From contig VXAU01001246.1 in assembly GCA_013399695.1 (NCBI GenBank), forward strand, positions 266,587 to 330,586: DNA of 64,000 nt. The letters are read 5' to 3'. This stretch comes from Formicarius rufipectus (lineage: Eukaryota; Chordata; Aves; Passeriformes; Formicariidae). The notes beneath the pieces were generated by a model, which saw only the letters and a list, made by a program, of their open reading frames with translations, was not told where the DNA came from and did not search any database. Shown one piece after another: positions 27,490 to 39,000 of the stretch. Position 1 is the stretch's first letter. The number at the start of each line of letters is the position of its first letter. The position numbers were made by a program, and so were the translations under genes.

Positions 27490-29150
27490 TGCAAATAAGA
27501 AATCCTGGCCCTGCAGAGTACAGCAGGTCTCAGTTCCTCTGTATTCCTGACTCCAAACCCCTAGTTTCTGACTTCAAATCTTCCCTGGTGCTTTCTCACA
27601 GACACTTCATATAGGGCCATTCTCCCTGACTGTGGTGTACTGCACATTTTTTACATCTTGCCCTGTCCGGACTGACCCAAGGGCTACTGCAAGAACTACC
27701 ACCACTACTGTTTGATTTATCTGAAGGCTTCTTGTTGTTCATGTCCTCATTTAAAATCATACTTCTTCCAGGTCACTTGATAGAGGGGGCTGGCAATCAG
27801 AGAGCCTTTGGGAAGTGTGTTCTCTGGAAATGTACAGTGTGTAAGAAAGCTTATGTGTGTTTCCTACTGATGCATGGATGTGCCGCTGTGATTTTGCTGA
27901 TCATGCCCATTGGGATCTCATGTGCTCTACCTTGCCCTTTTATTCCTGAAAACTGAATCTCTTATACTGGTTCCTTGACCTTTGTTTTATGGCAGAATGA
28001 GTTTGAGAAGGATTGAAACTATTACTTCTGTTACTCAGAAGTTTTTTCTGCTGTATTACCCCACATGATGGTGTCATCAATGTACTGCAGATGTTTTGGA
28101 TCTTCACCCTGTTCCAGTGCAGATGGAAAGGCCATGTGTCTCCTGCAGTGGTAGGCGTTTTCAAGTATACTGGGCATTCCTCTAAGTGGAAGCAAGCTGT
28201 GTTGTAAGAGGGATGCAGAGAAACACATCAGTGATATCAGTTGTGGCACCTCTGTGCTGCCTTTGACTCCAGCTCGTATTGAAGTTCCAAGTGTGTCCTG
28301 TAGAGCAGCACTGAGCAGCAGCATGATCGCATTCACGGCCCAATCTGCTGTTAATCTCCATTGGACTTTCACACTGGCCATATGGGGCTATTAAACGGTG
28401 AGTAGGTTCTGCTAATTGCTCCTCGACTCTTCAGTCTGTGACTCTGTTTATGGACAGGAGTTACAGTCTCAGCAGATGTGACATTGCTGCCAGGCCACTG
28501 TTGTAGTGGTGATCACCTGTGGTTCTTTGACCTTTGGTAATCCCATGACAGGAGAGTCCTCGAGGAACCAGGCAAGACAGACATATGTTTAACGTCCTCT
28601 GTCTCCGAGGCATCTATATTGAAAGTCTATTGCATAGCTTGATGACAGTAGGATATACTGTGTACTGGTATCTACTAGTTCCTTGTACTCCTGTGCTTTT
28701 GATATTCCAGATCATCGAATCCACACAATCCAGTAAACCCAGTTGTCCCTCCACTCCTCCTGGCTGGAGGCAGGGCACCTCTAGTACGGATCATAGCATC
28801 CTTCACTTAATTCTAATCCACTTCTACAGGAAGTTCTTTCCATAGGATTAGGAGTAAAGTCCAACCTTTCCACTCTACCTGGGCAACTGTCCATTGTGAA
28901 CTGGAGCAGTAGCAACAGCTTTGCTGGAAGAATCCCTGTTTGTGATGGTTTTTCCCTGCAATTCGTGTATCTGTTTCTCTAGGCTTGAGGTAGGTTTTTC
29001 ATCCCACTTGCTCATGTCTTCTCTCTGATATCACAGGTAAAACTGTAGGATACCCATGGTTAAATCTTCTGTATCCTCTCTCTTGAGCAAACGGATGGGT
29101 TTTCCTTCTCCACAGTGCAGAGTCTTCAGTTGTTAAGAGTGATGGATTCC
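27490..29150 (-). mobile_element. Degraded endogenous retrovirus (ERV-L-like) gag-pol relic
   Basis: Reading the minus strand from 29.15 kb down, the sequence passes through a degraded Glu/Lys-rich segment of gag type (about 29.03-28.9 kb), then the reverse transcriptase active site YIDD at 28084-28073. Further on, at about 27.72-27.50 kb, comes a stretch that resembles the RT connection/RNase H region of avian class III (ERV-L-like) pol proteins. The order is collinear with a retroviral pol gene. It is broken: the frame shifts just after YIDD, and the 27.6 kb part carries several in-frame stops. I identify no intact LTR at either end. The family assignment rests on remembered similarity. Confidence 0.7.
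28031..28381 (-). pseudogene. ERV reverse transcriptase fragment with YIDD
   Basis: A 116-codon open piece of the retroviral pol relic. The YXDD catalytic motif appears as YIDD (codons 100-103), preceded by an acidic EQGEDPKH segment typical of avian ERV-L-like pol. The part before about codon 65 no longer resembles RT clearly, which suggests a frame change inside it. After the motif, the retroviral reading continues in another frame toward 27.95 kb. It cannot produce an active enzyme. Confidence 0.7.
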
Positions 29151-29500
29151 CACATCCCTGCTTTGATTTGTATTAATACTTAAATTGGCTAAAAGTTGTC
29201 AGACACAATTACAGTACCTGTGACCTTGCCTGCAATGTCCTTCCCTCCAACCTGAGAATTGCTGGAGCTGTGAATGTATGGTCAAGCACAGAAATGTCTC
29301 TTTCTCTTCCAAGTCTTTCCACTTTCTTTTTGTCTCTGGAATGTCTCTGTGCCGGTAGCAGTGATGCAGGTGCCTTAGGTACATCTTCCTCAGGTCAGGG
29401 TTCTCCTTCAGCCAGCAGATGAACTCATAGTTCTTGCAGGAGCAATCACCTTGGAAGCATATTCCTGGAGAAGCTAAAGGTGTCTGGCCCATCTCCTGGG
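29151..29500 (-). mobile_element. Possible gag-region extension of the ERV relic
   Basis: A 97-codon minus-strand frame (29492-29199) is rich in charged residues, His and Cys. It lies just upstream, in minus-strand order, of the recognised retroviral part. It may be degraded gag. I do not recognise a capsid or zinc-knuckle motif with confidence, so this is an inference from position and composition. Confidence 0.35.
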
Positions 29501-30360
29501 AGGCACAGGGCTGGGAGCACCAGGAAAGGGGCAGAGGGGACCTCCAGGGGCTGAGACCTCTCTGTCTGGGATTGGATTCTCCTGGAGAAACTCAGGCCTG
29601 GCTGGGTTGTCCCAAGCAGCTGATCATGTGAAGATGACCTCAGGCAGGTTCTGTCCTGTGCCTCTTTTTGGTTAGCCCATTCTTGTTTCTTCCATAGTGG
29701 TTGAGTCCCACCTCTACCTCCCTGGGGTTGAGCCAAGGACTGGGAAGGAGACAGAGAAGCTTTGGCACCTGCTCAAGCTTTCTCCACGTGGGTCTTTAGT
29801 CCTTGCCCTAAGTCTTGTTGGCTCAAATGCTGGCTCCCAGCCACCTGGCACCATCCCATCTGGCTGAAGCCCATCGCTCACCACTCTCGGATGTCTCTTG
29901 GCTTTTCTGCAAAGGCAGCAGACGAGCCAAACCCTGCGGAGCTGCTCGAGCAGACACCTGCAGGGACCTCATGGTTACAGCCAGCTGGGCAGAGGAGATG
30001 GGCTCCCTGTGCCCTGCTGCTCCAGGTCCTGGGGAGGGATGTCCTGCCATGAACATGGCCCAGGCAGGATGGCAGAAAAGGCTAAGGCTGCCAGGGAAGG
30101 TAGCGGTCACAGAGAGCTGTGGGGAGACAGAAGAATAGGCTAAGAGGGAGCTTCACAGACTCTCTGCCCTTGTGTTCCCTGCCTCCTTGGTGCCAGGCAA
30201 AGGCCTAGTCTGAGCCTTGCTTGTGCCCCGGGGGCCTCTGTGTGTCTCTAACAGCACCCAGGGATGGTTCTGCCTCTCTTCTGGTGCCCTAGAGGTTCTC
30301 CAAGCACCTTCTGGTGCAACCCAGCCCACCTCCCTGTGCCTTTCAGTGTGTCCTGGTGCA
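29500..30360. other. GC-rich block beside the ERV relic, unidentified
   Basis: About 860 bases are clearly richer in G and C than the surrounding intron, with many CAGG/CCTG-type words and several short open frames on both strands (up to about 107 codons). The block abuts the retroviral relic and drops sharply to AT-rich sequence near 30.37 kb. It may be the 5' leader, LTR or early gag region of that element, or an unrelated insertion. No domain is recognised in any frame. Confidence 0.5.
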
Positions 30361-31313
30361 ATATATAGAGTAATAGAACAGAAGTTTAATTTGAAGAGAT
30401 AGGAAAATATTTCCTATGATGGTTTATCTCGTTGTTGTAAAAATGTCACACATGTGAATTTTACTGTGCCTTTGTTGTGAAGGATAAGATAGAGCATAAA
30501 AGCAGTCAGCCAGGGCCTTGACATGAGAAAAGCCGCATCCTGCCCCATTGCTCTAAGCCAGAGATAAATCTAAGAGTGAAACTGAGACCTGACCATAGGG
30601 ATCTGAGAGAAAAAACACAGCAGGGTGAAGAACTGAGTGGTTGGTGTTTATGGGTTTGTATGTAACAAAGGGAAAGGAACTGTGAGGATTAGGGCTGCTT
30701 TTAGTTAGCCACTGATAGATTTTCCTGGAGCTACAACCATTTTTCAGCTAGCTATCTCTTCTGAAATTGTGATAGGTTCCAAAAAAAACCAGACTAAAAG
30801 AAAACTCATCATTATCTTTTACAGAATGGCCTTTGGCTCACAGCCAAAAATGTTGTAACCCTGGATATAATTATTAGAGCAGTAATGAGCTTAAGAGGTA
30901 ACAGGGAGTGCAATCTCTGCCCTGCTTGACAGGAATCTAGGACTAAAGCAGAGGTGTTAATTTTATTGGTGTCATTCACAGAAAACTAATACAGCAATGG
31001 TGTCATTTTCCACGTAGGGTGGAATTAAAGGGCTACATCCACTTCTCAGTTAGGTTAAAGGCAGAGAGACAAAGCTAAGATGTGTGATTTTAAAAAAGAA
31101 TAAATTTTAAAATTTCATATGTAAAACAACTGCAACTTTTATTTTTTTAATTTATTTGATAATTGGCCATTAAATAAGAAGCAATGTAGACAACTAAAGG
31201 CTTTAGAAGTATATCTGAAGGGACACTTTTGGAATCCCTCAGGATCTGCACAGTGAATTTAGCAGGAAATGGCAAAAGCAACAGGAAGAAACAGACCAAA
31301 TTTAGTGATTTTT

Positions 31314-31331
31314 CCCCCCCCACCCCACCCC
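31314..31331 (-). repeat. C-rich tract: minus-strand G-quadruplex motif
   Basis: The + strand reads C8-A-C4-A-C4. The minus strand is therefore G4-T-G4-T-G8, which satisfies the four-G-run rule with single-base loops. Confidence 0.85.
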
Positions 31332-31856
31332 ACTGCCTTGAGGTACTTGGTGAATGGACATGGGTGTGAGCACAAGAGATGCTCACTAAGAGGTATGCTC
31401 TCCGGGAGATGTCTCCTGTATTTTATTAACCATTTTGCTTGATCATGAAAGATGTGAGAAAGCGCGATTTGAATGCAATGAGAAGACCTAATGTTAGCAT
31501 GAAAGAGGTTATGCTTGACAAACAAAGTTGCAAAATTCCTAGAGTATCCATAGAGTCAAGGCAGAGGAGAAGGAAGACTTATTTCTACTCTTAATCAGAG
31601 ATCTATATGATGTGTAATCCCTGTTTTCAAGACTAACTTAGAACCATAATAGAAAACTTTACACCATTACAAAAGAACATTGTTTCAATGTCATCCTGCA
31701 CCTTTGTTAAGTTCAGATATGTTTCACATTTGAATTGTAAATTTGTTGAAATATTGACCCTATTTTCTTAAATGTACATGTGGTTAAATAAATAGGGTGG
31801 CTGAGACAGGACCTCAGGCATTGATCTAATCAAAATAATATATGACTTCTGAAATA

Positions 31857-31874
31857 AGCTTTTTTTTTTTTTTT
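31857..31874. repeat. Poly(T) tract
   Basis: A T run of about 15 bases in AT-rich intron 1 sequence. No transposon body is recognised on either side. Confidence 0.75.
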
Positions 31875-34254
31875 GAAACTAGAGACTTTTGTCATCAGTT
31901 GAAGAAGCAAAGCCATCTTAAAGCTTCTTGTAGCAACATTTTTACTTGTAAGAGAAGACTTCATTTCCATTCCATGTTTTTCTTTCCTTAAATTGCACGG
32001 TCTGGTTGCTGTCAGATGCTGGAAGATTATTGCCTCATTTCTTAGTCATCTCGTGAATGTGGTATGTGTGAGATTTGCCTTTGTGACATATGTTCTTGAC
32101 AGAAGAAAATGAGAGAGATTTACTGTTACCACCCTCTGTCATCACTGAACGTAAAGACATGATGCTGAGGGAAATTATATCTTGAAGTTTATGCAGTTTT
32201 TTGCTATGGTCTATGTAACTAGTAGTCCAGTAGAGTATATTTTTACAAGTCCTCATTGTCCCTCTGCACATTGTGATTTTTTTCAAAACATCTCAGCAGC
32301 ACCGACATATGTTAAGGTTGCTGTGCGTCAGATGTTTTTGAACATCTCATCCAAGCAGTGGATGGCATAGTACTGTCACTAATTCAATGTCTTGGTAACA
32401 CTTTTTAAGTCCCAGAACTTCATGCAAACTATATCCTGCTCTGCTGAAGAAGAGAGGTTCATTTCTGGCCCTGAAGCTGCTAGGATGCTGTCCAGGAACA
32501 GAGCTCTCTTCCCCTCTCTGGGTTTTAACTCCTCCCCCCTACTTAATTTTGCTAGCATTGTTTTCGGTGTGCAGAGAGTGTCTGCGGGCAGGATGCCTGC
32601 TTGAATGTGGCATTTACAAGTGCAGAGGAACTGCTTATTGTCTTAACATGTGCAGTTAATAGGACTAACAAGAGCTACTAGGCTAAGTATTAATATACTC
32701 ACCGTCCTGGTGAGACTTCTAGACAGAGTATGCTTGCTCTTGATTCCTGCTGTCTGTGTTTTGGGTATCTGTGTATGTGCCATCTGTGTATTTCCCCACA
32801 AAAACAACAAATAGATGTACTGAACCAGAGCTTAGAACGTGCTTTGAATTTTCCAAATTAGGTTGCTTAATCTGACTACTGCTGGTGGAATTCAGGTGAT
32901 GTTACTCTGCTAAATTTTTGTTTGCTGTTTCCCCATCTTGTACCAGAATCTTCCCCATTTATGTGTTTAACAAGTAGTAGAGTGTTTTGGTTAGATAATT
33001 CTATGGTGTGGTGTTTGGTTTTTTTCTCCTAAAGAAGAATCAAGGAACACATTCCATTTCTTGAAAATAAATTCATGAAAATACAAGGAGAGCAAATATG
33101 CAAAGGGATTCACTGTTGAGCAAGTAGGCTCATTCTGTGTAGTAACAAGAGTTCTTATTCATAGAAGTTGGTAATAACAGTAGCTTAAATGTCCTTGTTC
33201 TGGCTCTTTACTTACTAGTTTGTTCCAGTTTGAAAGCTTCATTATGTTACAAATAAAAAGATCAAGGCATGTGTGAAAATCAGAATATATGGAGATCACT
33301 GGATGTTTTAGTGTTCAGATGTAAATGGGCTGTGTTTTGGAAATACATTCACATGTTGTGCTACAATGTAGGAGGGCCTGGATCAGCAGTTGCGTTAAGC
33401 AGTTCTAAACAGAAGATGTTTTCCCTCCTAGTGTGCAGAATCTGAATCATGTCGCTGGATTATTTTCATTTCTGTTTACTGTTTACATTTCCTGTTTACT
33501 GATGTATCCCCCATGCAACTGCAGACTCACCAGTGTTAATAAAGCAGCCAAAATCTGCTTGTGTAAAATGAGCCATGGGCAAAATGGATAATTTCACTTG
33601 TCTCAAAAGAGCATAACTAAATCAGCAAAACTTCAGATTTGTGTAGAGTCATAGGTCAGGGATATACAAATGTTGGTATCTCATAAGTATATATGTGGAA
33701 ATGGAGTGATATGTACCTCTGAATCAATTTTTTTAACATGAAATTATCCTTTAAATAATTACTGTCCAAACTATTTACTTACTAAGCATGATGGAGGTAA
33801 TTGAGAAATACCCAGACTTGTTTTTTGACACCTCTTTAATGCATTCAAAACCATCTTTAAAAAACTCAGGCGGGCGTAGAGACCTGCTGTATTTAGCTGT
33901 CTTTTAATCAGAGTTTGGTATTCACACACAAGTGTGTGAAATCCTCTCTTATGTCTCTGATTTTTGGAACTGAGAACCATATGGTATATTGGTTTTGCAT
34001 TTCTTAGATCTTCTTAATTGTGCCTGCCTAGCAATTAGGCTTGTGCATAAACTTGAGAAAATAATGCATTCATTAGTTCTTAGTGTATTAAATGTACTGA
34101 GAATTCACTTCAGCTTTTACAGTAACACAAAAAAGTATTCTGAATAGGACAATTTGGGTTACAGTTGCCATATAGTTAATTTTACCCTTTAAGGTTTTCT
34201 ATACTTTTTTTTAATTATGAAATGGCAAGACAAATCATCCAGTGAAGGGGGCTG

Positions 34255-34430
34255 AATTGTCTTTGTGCACTGATCCAGCCGAGCACTCAACATTGTGCTT
34301 ATGTCCCATTGAATTCAATGGGACCACTCATTTTTGAAAGAAGTATGGTCTTTTAAGTGTTTTACTGAATAGGGATGAGATTATTCTCCAAGTTAAGTAA
34401 ATGCTTAAGTGCTTGGCAGAATTGAGTTAG
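34255..34430. repeat. Ancient dispersed sauropsid-type repeat
   Basis: The sequence contains CCCATTGAATTCAATGGGAC, then CCACTCATTTTTG, AAGTTAAGTAAATGCTTAAG and TGCTTGGCAGAATTGAG. This order is familiar from an old, highly copied repeat of birds, turtles and crocodilians (typically ATTGACTTCAATGGGACT followed by TTAAGCA and TGCTTAAGTGCTTTGCTG). I cannot give its exact family name. The copy is diverged. Confidence 0.5.
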
Positions 34431-35833
34431 TTAACATCTATGAATTAGCACAAGTTAAAACGAACCCTGTTCAACAACATGCTTGTTCAGGAGGTCCTTT
34501 TTCTACATTCCAGTTGTTTTTGAATAGGCATCTCTGCTGTTAGGATGTTACCTTACCTCTTCTCGTCCCCAGACTGCTTGCTGTGAGTTGACATTAGAGA
34601 TTTTGTCATCATTTCTCTGTTGCTGTTGGCATCTTTGCTCACCAATTTTCTGTTTCTATTTATTTGTTGAACTGTTGTGTATATTAGAATTGTTGAAGGC
34701 AAAATGTAGATGACAGGTCTATGTTGCTTAGATATGAGGGAACATGTAAAGAAATGGCCATTTGTCTTCCTACCAAACTTGTAGGCATGGTGTAGTCGTC
34801 TCATCTTTTGTCAGCCCAACCAGGAAGCAGAGTAAAAGTGGATTGCGTGCTGCTAAGAAAGTTAATTGATTGGACTTCCAGGATTGAAGTCGAACACCTG
34901 CTTTTGCAAAAATGCCTTCACAAATGTCCCTGATAATTCAGAAAATCAGAGGAGCTTTGAGAATTAGATTTGATGTTATAAGGGAGCAAATAATACCAAC
35001 TCAGACAAATGATGGAGTCTGATTCAAGACCCTTCAAAGCTCAACAGCTTAGTTTTGATTAACAGTGACAAAGCACACCAGAGACAGCTGGCAACACAAA
35101 GCAAGTGTTCACTGGTAAACTTGTTGCTTTCTCAGTTCAATTTTGGGGATAGGTGTTCAAAATTGATGAAAATGGTGATGGAGGAAGATTCAAGTAACAG
35201 ATAATCACCTCAGTTTTGAGGCAGTAGGGTAAGGAATAAACTTTAGAACAAAAAGCAGTTCTGAAAGAATGTTAATCAAATACCTCAAGAGAGAATGTTT
35301 TTCACCCCTTTTGGGTCTGTGTGTATATTTTGTCTTTTCTCAGTCTGAATAAGACACAGTTTGTTGATGGGAGCAACCATACAGCTTTGCTTTTCTGGAA
35401 ATTCTCTCCCTTTATATAATATAACCGATATTTCTCCTTACCCCTTGTTATTCTCAAATGGTTGCACTTCATCATTCCCTGTCTCCTTTACCTATTTTTG
35501 CTACATCTTTTGTATTAATGGTGGTGCCTGGGAGAAGTATTTGTTTTGAAATCAGATTCTCAGATTGTATTGACCCGAGTTTGACACTTGGTTTTGACAG
35601 TAACTGTGAACAGGTTCCTTCTCTTCCTTCTCATACATTGCTGACTATTAGAATAGTCTTGAGTTTGTAAGGTATTATGTTGATGTGAATAATTGTAATG
35701 AAGATGTATGTGAAAAAATTGTAGAAGATTGATAAACTATTTTGCTTTTTAATTCAAAAAATCCTGATAAATAATATTAGATATTGTCCAAAGGTCTTTA
35801 TTTTCCTATTTCTAAAATAAGTATTGGTGGAAT

Positions 35834-36050
35834 ATCATAGAATGCTTTGGGCTGAAGGGGACCTAAAAATTATCTAGCTCAAATGCTCCTGCCATGGGCA
35901 GGGATACCTCCCACTAGATAGATAAGCTTGCTCCAACCCTCATCCAACCTGGCCTTGAACACTTCCAGGGATGTGGCATCTACAACTTCTCTGGGCAACC
36001 TGTTCCAATTTCTCACCATCCTTATTATCAAAAACGTTTTCTTATGTTTA
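35834..36050 (-). mobile_element. CR1 LINE 3'-end fragment, antisense
   Basis: The + strand starts ATCATAGAATGCTTTGGGCT and continues through GCCATGGGCAGGGATACC, CCAACCTGGCCTTGAACAC and CTCTGGGCAACCTGTTCCA. This is the reverse complement of the CR1 3' end, with a recognisable tail. About 215 bases remain. Confidence 0.92.
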
Positions 36051-39000
36051 AGGATTATAAATACTAAACATGAAGTTAAAATGCATATTGGATTTAAAAA
36101 TATTCATGGTATCACAATTCTGTGGTCCGTGTGTTAGATCTAACTTGGCTTTGTTGAACTTGGGTTTGAATTCTATCATTAATGGAAGTCGGTGTTGTGT
36201 TGTGACTATCAGCTGTGAATTTCCAGATAACTGGGTTCCTAAACAAATGAAATTTAGATGTTTATTCTTCTAGAATTCCTATGAACTTGCATGATGTTTT
36301 TTTCTGTTTAGGTAGATCAGAGTTTGCAAGCTGGTTTCTGTGCTTGTTTTGTGGGCATCAGTTTTATGCTTAGACATTTTTAACCTTCAGTTTTAAAAAC
36401 AAAGTGCAGGTCTGCTATGTGTGTGTAAACTAGATATACATGGTTCTTGGCGTTACTGCTATGTCACTTAATTTTCCTAAAGTGTGCCACAGAAATGTGA
36501 ACCACTGTGCTTTACTGCTTGATTAACAACTTGCAATTAGAATTTGAGTATATGAATATACTGTCTAGAGTATTATTCTCTTTCATTGTTTTTATTAGCA
36601 AGAAGGCAGATGAAAATGAGCATGATAAATCTAATTTAGAAATAATGATGTTTTCAATGTAGCAAAAGGGGTCTTGCCTGAGTCTTAGCTAAGGTTCGTG
36701 GAAGTCTTAGGTAGAACATGATAAGTACGATTTATTTCTAAATGTAGTATGATTGATTTCTAAAAATGCTTTCTTCTTTCAAGTAGTGTCCAGTGGAGTA
36801 CGTTAATGTCTAAAGAAACTAAAGCAATTAGTTTGCAATTAAAACAATAAAATTAGTCAGTATTTGAGATGGTAATTATGAATGTATTTAATATGCAGCC
36901 CCACAAGGCATGCATCTCACGTGTGGCAAAACCTCCAGGGACCAGAAATCATGTGCTTCCCTTTCATTAGAGCTTAGTAAACTGAGAGTAGCTTGCTTGG
37001 AACGTCTGTCAGTCTGAATCCTCAGTTTGGGGATTATCAGTTCATTTTACATCACCAGACTTCTTTTAAGGCACGAGTTGGGAGTTTTTATTTTCTTTTG
37101 ATCTGAAAAGAATTTGGAAAAGAGCATTCGTGCTCCTCTTGCTGTTGTATTTTCTTCTGGTAATGCATTCGTTAGCTTGCACAGCAATGTAATACAATTA
37201 CCTTTTCATTAATCAGAGACCAATCTCTAAATTTGACTGCCTGATGTTAGGCAAAGTTTTCACAGTTTACTTTCAAGAATCCTGTGTGTTACATTAATTT
37301 GTTTTATTTTAAAATTCTTTCACTTATCTGGATCTCTTAAAAGAGTTCTCAGTGCCCAGCCTTTTTCAGTGTGTGGATGTAAGGTGGCCCATGAATCTAT
37401 CTCAGTACTCTGTCTTCAAGGGCAGTTCTAAGGCACTTACACAGAGAAGTAGGCATGGAGCACAGGTGTATGGATCTTCAGAATTCCATGATTAATTTGT
37501 TAGGATTTTATAATTTTTCACGATAATCCATTAAGGGATCCTGTACTTGGACAGAAAAAAGATTCAGAGAAAACCCTCTCTCCATCCACCTAAATTGTGA
37601 GTCTGCGTACTAGGAGTGATAGGGTTGTGCACATCCAAGTATTGCGTTTGCAAGAGTTAAGAATTACAGATGGGGTGATTGGGGCTTGTAAGGATGAAAG
37701 GGCAAATGGCTTAAATCTGCATGATTCACTTCATTGGAGCCCGTTGAATTTACAGCTGGTGAGGATTTGGTCCTTTTTAATGCAGTTAAGGTCACCATTG
37801 AGCTGGTGACAGAGGTAATAAATGACCCTGGTGCTTGCTGGTTGCCATATACACAGCAGAAGCAGACAGCACTTGAGACTTAGGAGTCAGAGGAGGAAAT
37901 GTGCAGGAAGCTTTAGTATAAAAAATAAATTGGTGATGATACTGAAGTTGTGATTCAAGAAGATAAGAGGAATAGACACAGGAGAGCAGTGAAAAAAGAT
38001 AGTTCTGCTGGGACTGTGTGGTGTGGGGACAATTACAGATGGTGGCTTGCGGTGAGCAGGAGGTACGCAGATTTTAGAAGGAGCACATTGAAGTGGAACT
38101 TGGATTGACTACTAACTGTTCTAATCAGATGCATTATGCTTTAGAGACCTTTGTGATGTCTTGTGAACCAGCAGAACATTTTTAGGAAATTTTGGTGTTT
38201 TTTTTTTTGTAGGGGCTCAGATGGAGATGCTTTGAATGCCTGTGGGAGTTGTAGCCAATATTGGTGCTTTGCTTCACTCTACTGACAAATGTTATGCAGT
38301 GAACAGTGCACCATGGGTACAGAGCTAGGGCTGTGTTATTCCAGGTATTTTCCCCATGAGAATGCTAACTGTCTTGTGCAGCAGTGATGTGTTCCACTTG
38401 AATTCCAGAGCAAATGGCTGGCAAGGAGTCTGTCCCTCTCTTTATGTCCTGGACTGAGGCAAATGCTGCATCTGCTGTTTTTCAGTGTGCACATGAGTTA
38501 GTACTCTAGTGCGTGTCTTGCACCTATTTTTCACACATGAAGGAAGAAAAAAGATCTGGTTGTTTCTAGGTTACTTTTCCCATTTGGTTAACATAAAATA
38601 TAACCAGACGTCAGATCACTGTCTCTATATGAACATGTCCTGTATTTATGATTAAATACTAGTATTGAATGTCCAAACATAATTATTTTTCTTAAAGCCT
38701 AATTAGAACATAATTTCCTGCTGTCTCTAAACATCACAATCATGTACATGTACACTATCATGTACATGAAGAATGGAGGCCAGAGAAGGATGCTGTTTGA
38801 TCCTGTCAAATTCTCCCTAGTTCCTAGACTGCCATCTCCATGTCCACCAAAGATGTATCAAAATTAGTCCATTTCTTTTTGTCCCACCGTGGTATAATTT
38901 CCACATGCACTCAGGGACCTATGTAAGTCCACTTCACTTGTTAAAAGTGAATAACTGATTGCAGACGAGCACATTTGGGAGTGGTAATCGGGGGAGTGGA

